Shown: positions 32,875 through 38,907 of the stretch, in pieces | How the letters are laid out: each line of letters opens with the position of its first letter | How positions within the stretch are numbered: position 1 is the stretch's first letter | Assembly (NCBI GenBank): GCA_041846495.1 | Contig: JBGZEX010000047.1 | Span: 1-38,907, forward strand | DNA length: 38,907 bases | Direction of reading: 5' to 3' | Source of the DNA: JBGZEX01 sp041846495 | Lineage (GTDB): Bacteria; Bacteroidota; Bacteroidia; Bacteroidales; Marinifilaceae | Made by a program: the position numbers and the translations under genes | Notes under the pieces: generated by a model | What the model saw: the letters and a program-made list of their open reading frames with translations, nothing else | Database searches by the model: none | Told to the model about the DNA's origin: nothing

Positions 32875-34563
32875 ATGAATGCTATGAATCGAAAATTGAG
32901 AAATTTAAGATTTTTCCTTGGAGTTTTTTTGTTGTCGACCTCATGTTACGACGACATCGGCAATTACGAGTATCATGATATCAATGATATGGAAGTCAAG
33001 GATATGAGCAGAATTTATTCGGTGAGAATACCGAAAAAAGATTCGACTTTGGTGGTTGTGAATCCTTATATCACCCAGACTCAAACGGAGGGGAACGAGA
33101 ATCTGGAATACGAGTGGAGAAAGCAGGTCGGTCGGGAATGGGTGGTCTGCGGAAATGAATTATCCTACGGATTCTATATTTATCCTACGGATTCTAAAGA
33201 TATTTATTTGCGTTTTATGGTGAGGGATAAGGAACAAAATATCGAAACTTATCAGGAAACGACGATTCATTTGGTGTATGCTTTTGCACAATGCTGGTTC
33301 GTTTTACAGGAAATCGACGGAAATGCCGTTTTGGGAGCGGTAGACGGAGCAGGTAAGGTGCGAGTGGTCGCACAGGATGTTTATAAACAGGAAACCGGTA
33401 TGAGTCTGGAAGGGAAACCGCTTTTTCTGGCGGCCAACAATAGTCACCATTACGGGAAAATCGACGATTTTACTTTCGGTCCCTTACTCGGGGTCTATAC
33501 CCGGGACGGTTTTAACGGGATGCTCGAACCGTCGACTTTGGAGGAAAAATATGCGTACGACCGGATGCTGTTGCATAAAAAATTACAGGGAGATAAGAAT
33601 TTCAAACCTGAGTTTGCAGCCGGGAGTAAAGGAGGGGAATGCGTAATCGATGCCGGGAAATTCTGGTATGCTTTCGGAGACGGATATTCGATTTATTATC
33701 CGGTAAAAGCATCCGATGCCGTCGGAGAATACGAAGCGGGAATGGCTTGCATGGAGTATATCCGGGGACTGCACATCATATGGGATAAACGGGGCAAACG
33801 TTTTTTGAAATATCAGAATTCCGAATACGGAATGGTTTGGGTGAAACATAAAAATATAGACGAAAATGCCAATTATGCTCTATACGATGTAAACGACCCT
33901 CGTGCCAATGCCCAAAAAATAGAATTTGTGGGGGAAAATCCCGGTTATCCGAATGTATTCGATCCGGAAGATATTCAAGGAGATAAGATTATTTATATGG
34001 GACCTATGTCCGAACGTGACGATTTTTTGTTACTGGCCGTCTCTCAGGCAGGTCCGATTTTATACGGCTATGAATTCAATCTTCCGGCGATGGCCGGTTA
34101 TGTAAAAAAACAACCCTATTGTTCGGGTCGTTTCGAGATCAATCCCCGAAAACCGGCAGGGGCAAAGGATAAATTCATCATAGCTTCTTCGGGCGATTTT
34201 AAACGGATGTTTTTTTATGCATGCGGAAATACGATTTATCGGGTGGATTTGACACGTGCCATCCCTTTTGCGACCGAAATTTATCAGGTTCCGGAGAATG
34301 CGGAAATCATCGGTTTGAAATTCTGTTCTCCGGCTCATGATTCCGGTTATTTGGCGGAAGATGCAGTGAATGACGACGATTGGACTTTATACAATTATCC
34401 GAGTAAATTAGGGGCCGTCGTTCGTAGGGGAGCGGAAGATTCGTTGATAGAAATGGAATTGAATGCGGCGGGAGATATCAAATTGGATGAAAACCGTTTG
34501 CCTGTGGTATACGAATTCAAAGGATTTAAGAATACCGTGGATTTTGTTTTTTCTTTCCGGTAG
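32875..34563 (+). CDS. PKD-like family lipoprotein
   Basis: The protein has 562 residues with lipobox LSTSC (Cys24) followed by YDDIGNYEYHDINDMEV, the typical opening of the PKD-like lipoprotein family (PF16407 as I recall). An N-terminal Ig/PKD-like domain (about 35-135; ENLEYEWRKQVGREWVVCG, IYLRFMVRDKEQN) is followed by repeats that read like a beta-propeller (about 140-555; CWFVLQEIDGNAVLGAVDGA, HIIWDKRGKRFLKYQNSEYG, IIASSGDFKRMFFYACGNTI). A second Met at codon 4 may be the true start. It is the last gene of the SusC/SusD operon. It probably helps bind ligand at the surface; the activity is unknown. Confidence 0.82.
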   Translation: MNAMNRKLRNLRFFLGVFLLSTSCYDDIGNYEYHDINDMEVKDMSRIYSVRIPKKDSTLVVVNPYITQTQTEGNENLEYEWRKQVGREWVVCGNELSYGFYIYPTDSKDIYLRFMVRDKEQNIETYQETTIHLVYAFAQCWFVLQEIDGNAVLGAVDGAGKVRVVAQDVYKQETGMSLEGKPLFLAANNSHHYGKIDDFTFGPLLGVYTRDGFNGMLEPSTLEEKYAYDRMLLHKKLQGDKNFKPEFAAGSKGGECVIDAGKFWYAFGDGYSIYYPVKASDAVGEYEAGMACMEYIRGLHIIWDKRGKRFLKYQNSEYGMVWVKHKNIDENANYALYDVNDPRANAQKIEFVGENPGYPNVFDPEDIQGDKIIYMGPMSERDDFLLLAVSQAGPILYGYEFNLPAMAGYVKKQPYCSGRFEINPRKPAGAKDKFIIASSGDFKRMFFYACGNTIYRVDLTRAIPFATEIYQVPENAEIIGLKFCSPAHDSGYLAEDAVNDDDWTLYNYPSKLGAVVRRGAEDSLIEMELNAAGDIKLDENRLPVVYEFKGFKNTVDFVFSFR

Positions 34564-34581
34564 ATTTCGATTCGAGCGTAA

Positions 34582-34617
34582 AAGAGGGAGGGTGTATTCG
34601 AATGCACCCTCCCTCTT
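34582..34617 (+). terminator. Terminator of the peptidase/FecR/SusCD operon
   Basis: AAGAGGGAGGGTG (34582-34594) and CACCCTCCCTCTT (34605-34617) form a perfect 13-bp stem around a 10-base loop containing the palindrome ATTCGAAT. It lies 18 bases after the stop codon; the following bases (CGATTTATAGG) are only partly U-rich. The 10-mer GGTGTATTCG of its 5' arm recurs at 34631-34640. Confidence 0.75.
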
Positions 34618-34904
34618 CGATTTATAGGATGGTGTATTCGTAACCGGCCGGATATGAAATTCTGTAAAAAAAATAAAGAGGCATTCATCGTTTTTTCTTT
34701 GGTTGTTTTTTATAAAATCGAGTGGTTTAGAGATTGATATATGTGAAATTTTTGAGACGGCTTTTTTGATTGTGTTAAGGCGTGGAGGGAAGTAGCTGCC
34801 GAATTTAAATCCCGAAACTAACAGGAAGGGATTTATGCCTTGTAAGATGCGGAGTTTCAGGTAATATTCGCCTATGAGCCTTATCCCTTGTTATGGCTGG
34901 CCGC
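34618..34904. other. Non-coding gap after the operon
   Basis: These 287 bases hold no supported gene. A hairpin AAATCCC (34807-34813)/GGGATTT (34828-34834) with a 14-base loop may weakly terminate uppP on the minus strand. A reading frame from about 34756 to the TAG at 34924 on + looks protein-like but has two in-frame TAA codons; see findings. Confidence 0.4.
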
Positions 34905-35780
34905 TTATACCATAACGAGAGGGTAGTTCAAGGCCATAAGAGCTAAAATAAGACCTCCGACGGCAATACGATAGTAACCGAATGCCCGAAAACCGTATTT
35001 CGTCACATAGGATATGAAGAGGCGGATGGCCAACATGGCTACGATAAACGCCACTATATTGCCGATTATAAGAACGGCGGCATTATCCCGCAGAATACAT
35101 ATGCCTCCTTCCATCGATAAGAGTTTGTATATTTTATAGAGGGTGGCTGCGAACATTGTGGGTACGGCGAGAAAGAACGAAAATTCGGCCGCTTTTTTAC
35201 GATTGAGTCTTTGGGCCATTCCGCCTACGATGGTCGCCATCGAACGCGATACGCCCGGTATCATGGCGATGCATTGGAAAAGACCTATCTTCAGGGCTTT
35301 GGATTCCGTGACCCTTTGGTCCTTGTCCGTTCGGGAAAACCAGCGGTCCGCAAACATCATGACGACACCTCCGATTACAAGCATAAGAGCTACGATAAAG
35401 ACCGATTCCAACATATCGTCGATAATGTCTCCGGATAGAAATCCGATAACGGCTGCCGGAATAAAGGCTATCAGAAGTTTCCAGTAGAAATCGTATCTGT
35501 ATAAAAAAGACCTGAGCCGGGGGGGACGCAAAATCCAACCGCCTTCCTTAATGGCGGCGGTTTCGTCGTATTTCCGTATTCTGAAAAAATGCTTCCAATA
35601 GAGGACGACGACGGATAGAATGGCGCCGAATTGGATGATTACGGTATAAGCTTTTACGAAAGGAGTGCTTTCGATTCCCAATAAATTTTGAACGATAATC
35701 AAATGTCCGGTGGACGATACGGGTAAAAATTCCGTCAAGCCTTCGACTATGGCTAAAACAATGGATTCGATTATAGACAT
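34905..35780 (-). CDS. uppP: Undecaprenyl-diphosphatase
   Basis: UppP/BacA (291 residues) removes a phosphate from undecaprenyl diphosphate in the inner membrane and so recycles the lipid carrier for peptidoglycan and O-antigen; high levels give bacitracin resistance. The two active-site motifs are EGLTEFLPVSSTGHLI at residues 13-28 and PGVSRSMAT in the second half. Eight hydrophobic segments fit the family topology. A loop with an extra charged stretch (about 65-85) sits between the two halves. The start lies within the last codons of mtaB (10-base overlap), so the two genes are coupled. Confidence 0.96.
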   Translation of the reverse strand: MSIIESIVLAIVEGLTEFLPVSSTGHLIIVQNLLGIESTPFVKAYTVIIQFGAILSVVVLYWKHFFRIRKYDETAAIKEGGWILRPPRLRSFLYRYDFYWKLLIAFIPAAVIGFLSGDIIDDMLESVFIVALMLVIGGVVMMFADRWFSRTDKDQRVTESKALKIGLFQCIAMIPGVSRSMATIVGGMAQRLNRKKAAEFSFFLAVPTMFAATLYKIYKLLSMEGGICILRDNAAVLIIGNIVAFIVAMLAIRLFISYVTKYGFRAFGYYRIAVGGLILALMALNYPLVMV

Positions 35781-37075
35781 AATTCCAATGATTTCATGTT
35801 TCCGTTTTTATCCGTTTCTCCGAGTTTTACCCGGCAAATACGGTTTATACAGGCCGGGTCGAATGCCGCTGCCACCCGGATATAATTGTCGGTAAATCCG
35901 AATATCTTTCCGTTCGTTTCGGAAGATTCGAATAGGACGGGGCGTATGTCTCCCCGGTATTTTGCGTAAAATGCATCTTTTTTGCGTTCGGATAACTTCA
36001 ATAAATATTCCACCCTCCGTTTTTTTTCCCTCTCCTCGACCGTGTGGGGTATATTTATGGCTTTCGTACCTGCCCTTTCGGAATAAGGGAATACGTGGAG
36101 TTGGGAAACCGGCAGATTTTCTATAAACCGGTAGCCGTCTTCGAAACGGGCCTCGGTTTCCCCCCGCATTCCGGCAATCATATCCACACCGATGAAGGCA
36201 TCCGGCATAAGCGAACGGATCTTCAGCACTTTTTCTTCGAAAACCCTTCTTTCGTATCTCCTTTTCATCAATTTCAACACCTCGTCGTTTCCCGCTTGCA
36301 GAGGAATATGGAAATGAGGCATAAAATGCTCGGAGGCGGATACGAAACCGATGATTTCATCGGTCAGAAGGTTGGGCTCGATGGAAGATATTCTGAAACG
36401 CTCTACATAAGCCGTATCTTCTAATATTTTGAGCAAATCCAAAAAACTTTCGTTTTTATTACCGAAATCTCCGGTGTTTACTCCGGTCAGTATGATTTCT
36501 TTTATGCCTTTTTCCGATAGCCGTTTCACCGCATTCAATATTTCGGCAATGGAAGCGGAACGACTTTTGCCTCTGGCGTAGGGAATCGTGCAATAAGAGC
36601 AAAAATAATCGCATCCGTCCTGTATTTTGACGAAAGAACGGGTACGGTCCCCGTAGGAACATGCCAAATCGAATTCTTCCAATGAGAATATATCGCATCC
36701 GTATTCCACACATTTTTCGTTTTCATTCAAATTTTTCAGACGGGATACGAGGTGGAATTTATCGGATGTCCCCAATACGGCGGCGACTCCTTTGAGCTTC
36801 ATAAGTTCCTTTGCCCGGAGCTGGGCATAACATCCGACGATTAGAATACGGGATTCCGGATGTCGTTTAGCGATTTTGCGAATCGTTTGCCTGCATTTTT
36901 TTTCGGCCGTATCCGTAACGCTGCAAGTGTTTACCACATATATATCCGCTTCTTCTTCCGGGGCGACGCTTATGGTGCCTTCGGCCTCCAAACTCCTCCT
37001 TATCGTAGAAGTCTCCGAAAAATTCAATTTGCAACCCAATGTGATATACGCAATCTTTTTACCCTTAATGTCCAT
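35771..37075 (-). CDS. mtaB: tRNA t6A37 methylthiotransferase MtaB
   Basis: This 434-residue radical-SAM methylthiotransferase converts t6A37 to ms2t6A37 in tRNAs that read ANN codons. The N-terminal cluster ligands are C15 (TLGCKLN), C51 (NTCSVTD) and C82 (VGCYAQ). The radical-SAM CxxxCxxC is C155, C159 and C162 in GCDYFCSYC. A C-terminal TRAM-like part completes it. LGCKLNFSET at the start favours MtaB over MiaB or RimO. GAGGAGG lies unusually far (17 bases) before the ATG at 37075, and no other start is evident. Its own promoter lies at 37127-37134. Confidence 0.94.
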   Translation of the reverse strand: MDIKGKKIAYITLGCKLNFSETSTIRRSLEAEGTISVAPEEEADIYVVNTCSVTDTAEKKCRQTIRKIAKRHPESRILIVGCYAQLRAKELMKLKGVAAVLGTSDKFHLVSRLKNLNENEKCVEYGCDIFSLEEFDLACSYGDRTRSFVKIQDGCDYFCSYCTIPYARGKSRSASIAEILNAVKRLSEKGIKEIILTGVNTGDFGNKNESFLDLLKILEDTAYVERFRISSIEPNLLTDEIIGFVSASEHFMPHFHIPLQAGNDEVLKLMKRRYERRVFEEKVLKIRSLMPDAFIGVDMIAGMRGETEARFEDGYRFIENLPVSQLHVFPYSERAGTKAINIPHTVEEREKKRRVEYLLKLSERKKDAFYAKYRGDIRPVLFESSETNGKIFGFTDNYIRVAAAFDPACINRICRVKLGETDKNGNMKSLELCL

Positions 37076-37126
37076 AATCTTATCGGAAATATCCTCCTCG
37101 GGAAAATATGTCGAATGTTCAGGTTA

Positions 37127-37134
37127 CAAAGGTA
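37127..37134 (-). promoter_or_regulatory. -7 promoter element of mtaB-uppP
   Basis: The minus strand reads TACCTTTG, a perfect TAnnTTTG box 51 bases before the mtaB ATG. No clear -33 TTTG stands at the right distance. The divergent lpxB gene may use TATATTTA at 37187-37194 on the plus strand, a weaker match. Confidence 0.5.
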
Positions 37135-37224
37135 ATATTTTCCGGTATAAATAGTGCATTTGCTTGATACGGAAAAAAAATCCACCTATATTTACCGAAG
37201 AAAAGGGAATTCATAAAATCGATT

Positions 37225-38373
37225 ATGAAATATTATCTTATTGCAGGAGAGGCTTCCGGCGATTTACATGCCTCCAATCTTATCCGCGGTATCCGGCATT
37301 ACGATGCGGATGCCGAATTCCGAGGATGGGGAGGGGATTATATGCGGGAAGCCGGTTGCCATATAGTGAAACATTATAGGGATACGGCCATAATGGGTTT
37401 TATCGGCGTATTGAAAAAACTCGGACATATCCGTAAGAATATCCGGGACTGTCGAAACGATATACTTGCTTATTGCCCCGATGTGGTTATTCCTGTGGAT
37501 TACGGGGGATTCAATATGAAGATAGCCCGGTTCGTAAAGCGGAATTCCGATATTCCGGTATTTTATTACATATCTCCCAAAATATGGGCATGGAATACCG
37601 GTAGGGTTAAAAAAATCAAGGCTTATACGGATCGGATGTTCGTTATCCTGCCTTTTGAGGTGGATTTCTATAAAAAATTCGGATATCGAGCCCAATATGC
37701 CGGCAATCCCCTGACGGATGCCGTTTGTGAAAGAGATTTTCAGAACGAGACTTTTGAAGAATTCGTCCGCGTCAACGACTTGGATAACCGTCCCATCGTA
37801 GCCCTCCTGGCAGGGAGCCGTTCTCATGAAATCAAACACATACTTCCGGTTATGCTGGAAATGCCCCTCAGATTTCCGGACTTCCAGTTCGTAATAGCGG
37901 GAGCTCCTTCCATGAAGGAGGAAGATTACTGTCCTTATATCGAAAATTCGGAGGGAAGAAGTGTCAAAATCGTTTACGGACAGACCTACCGCCTGTTGGT
38001 ACAAGCCCGGGCGGCTTTAGTGACTTCGGGTACGGCTACGTTGGAAACGGCATTGTTGAAAACACCTCAGGTCGTATGTTATAAAGGAGAAGGAGGACGT
38101 TTGAGTTATCTCCTTTTTAAGATGTTCGTAAAGGTGAAATTCATTTCCTTGGTGAATCTGATTGCCGGCAGGGAGGTCGTAAAGGAACTCCTCATGCAAA
38201 AGTTGAATCCGAAAAATCTGGAAGAAGCATTGAAGGCCGTTTTATACGATTCTCCTCAAAGGAAGCATGTTCTGGAAGGATATGAAGAAATTGCGGCGAA
38301 AATAGGTCCTCCGGATACCTCCCGCCGTTTTGCCTTGATGATGGTGGATGCATTGAAAAAAATAAGGAGATGA
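37225..38373 (+). CDS. lpxB: Lipid-A-disaccharide synthase
   Basis: LpxB (382 residues) joins UDP-diacylglucosamine and lipid X into the lipid A disaccharide at the inner membrane. The N-terminus YYLIAGEASGDLHASNLIRG is the family signature. PVFYYISPKIWAWNTGRVKK and LLAGSRSHEIKHILPVMLEM are further conserved blocks of this GT-B glycosyltransferase, and TSGTATLETALLKTPQVVCY is the donor-binding part. The lpxD-lpxC/fabZ-lpxA operon lies about 21 kb away on the same strand. The stop overlaps the next start as ATGA. Confidence 0.96.
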   Translation: MKYYLIAGEASGDLHASNLIRGIRHYDADAEFRGWGGDYMREAGCHIVKHYRDTAIMGFIGVLKKLGHIRKNIRDCRNDILAYCPDVVIPVDYGGFNMKIARFVKRNSDIPVFYYISPKIWAWNTGRVKKIKAYTDRMFVILPFEVDFYKKFGYRAQYAGNPLTDAVCERDFQNETFEEFVRVNDLDNRPIVALLAGSRSHEIKHILPVMLEMPLRFPDFQFVIAGAPSMKEEDYCPYIENSEGRSVKIVYGQTYRLLVQARAALVTSGTATLETALLKTPQVVCYKGEGGRLSYLLFKMFVKVKFISLVNLIAGREVVKELLMQKLNPKNLEEALKAVLYDSPQRKHVLEGYEEIAAKIGPPDTSRRFALMMVDALKKIRR

Positions 38374-38907
38374 TATTGTTTACACGTAATCAGCATATAG
38401 GTTTCGGTCTGCTCATACTCTTGATTTTAATGATGATAGTCCTGCCGCGACAATTCATACGTCCCGATTTCCCTCCGTCTTTTCCCGGTGACAGCCTGAA
38501 CGCAGGCGATTCCTCCCATATCCTTTTGAAACCGGAAATCCGGACGGGCAATCCGGGAAATATCCGTTACGGAGATACGGCAGAGAGGACGATGGTAGAG
38601 CTCATCGACCTCAATGAAGCGGACAGCATCACCCTTGTAAAAATAAGGGGTATAGGCTCTTATTTTGCATCTTCCATCATAAAATATAGAAATCGGCTGG
38701 GCGGATTTGCAAGCCCCGCCCAGTTGAAAGAAATAAAGTTGCGGTATTTCAATGCCGACGAATTCATTCCTTACTTTACGGCGGATTCCTCTTTTATTGT
38801 AAAAAAAGCTATGGATACCATGAGTTTCAAATCTCTGTTACGGCATCCTTATCTTGATTATGAAGATGTCAAACTCATATTCAAAATGAAGAACCGCTAT
38901 CTCCATA
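38370..38907 (+). CDS. Helix-hairpin-helix (ComEA-like) membrane protein, 3' end missing
   Basis: An open frame of 179 codons runs past the window end. One membrane helix at about 10-26 (IGFGLLILLILMMIVLP) is followed by a Pro-rich linker and a helix-hairpin-helix unit at about 78-122 (LIDLNEADSITLVKIRGIGS, FASSIIKYRNRLGGFASPAQ). A second unit starts near 150 (SFKSLLRHPYLDYEDV). Such tandem HhH proteins are common in Bacteroidetes; they resemble the DNA-binding part of ComEA, though a role in uptake is unproven. The ATG overlaps the lpxB stop. AAGGAG directly abuts it, so the TTG two codons later (38376), at better spacing, could be the true start. Confidence 0.85.
   Translation, partial: MILFTRNQHIGFGLLILLILMMIVLPRQFIRPDFPPSFPGDSLNAGDSSHILLKPEIRTGNPGNIRYGDTAERTMVELIDLNEADSITLVKIRGIGSYFASSIIKYRNRLGGFASPAQLKEIKLRYFNADEFIPYFTADSSFIVKKAMDTMSFKSLLRHPYLDYEDVKLIFKMKNRYLH

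Overview
The window is a stretch of a Bacteroidales chromosome, possibly an Odoribacteraceae relative (Odoribacter or Butyricimonas type; the rank is inference). The evidence is: promoters of the Bacteroidetes form TTTG-N19/20-TAnnTTTG, weak or missing Shine-Dalgarno sites, a fused lpxC-fabZ gene, SusC/SusD pairs, ECF sigma/FecR/STN signalling, BACON-domain lipoproteins and tRNAs without an encoded CCA. Base composition is near 45% G+C in most genes. The first, truncated ABC exporter gene is visibly richer (about 53-63% in the lines counted by hand).

Layout. 1-3900: end of an ABC exporter, then a zinc-type CDF exporter, a SAM methyltransferase and a ZupT-type zinc importer, all on +. 3952-5077: a tRNA-Tyr/tRNA-Gly operon and a NigD-like lipoprotein on -. 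5161-6216: greA and a HIT-family hydrolase on +, ending at a clear terminator. 6213-7155: mgsA and a stand-alone DsbD N-terminal domain protein on -. The terminator of the latter carries a 47-bp palindrome that looks like two IS3/IS150-type ends. 7243-12024: the conserved rimP-nusA-infB operon on -. 12173-12961: a formate/nitrite channel on -. 13207-16443: lpxD, lpxC-fabZ and lpxA (lipid A and fatty-acid elongation) on +, with a 15-bp terminator hairpin. 16729-17910: a seven-helix membrane AraC-type regulator.

18155-34563 is the accessory core: an ECF sigma factor; an Omp28-like thioredoxin-fold lipoprotein interrupted by an in-frame TAA; a DUF6029 outer-membrane protein; a multi-BACON lipoprotein; an M64-type metallopeptidase lipoprotein; a FecR anti-sigma factor; an STN-containing SusC; SusD; a DUF4843 lipoprotein; and a PKD-like lipoprotein. 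Sigma factor, FecR and SusC-STN form the usual outer-membrane-to-cytoplasm signalling chain. The effector genes contain no glycoside hydrolase or lyase and one metallopeptidase, so I read the locus as a surface proteolysis/peptide (or other non-glycan ligand) capture system rather than a polysaccharide locus. Several of its lipoproteins carry acidic/lysine residues just after the lipidated Cys that resemble a Bacteroidetes surface-export signal.

34905-38907 returns to housekeeping: uppP and mtaB on - (overlapping by 10 bp), then divergent lpxB and a helix-hairpin-helix membrane protein cut by the window end. Each gene family in the accessory locus is known. What is less ordinary is the assembly: the sigma and anti-sigma genes are separated by four genes, a peptidase gene is coupled to fecR, and a nonsense codon interrupts the Omp28-like gene.
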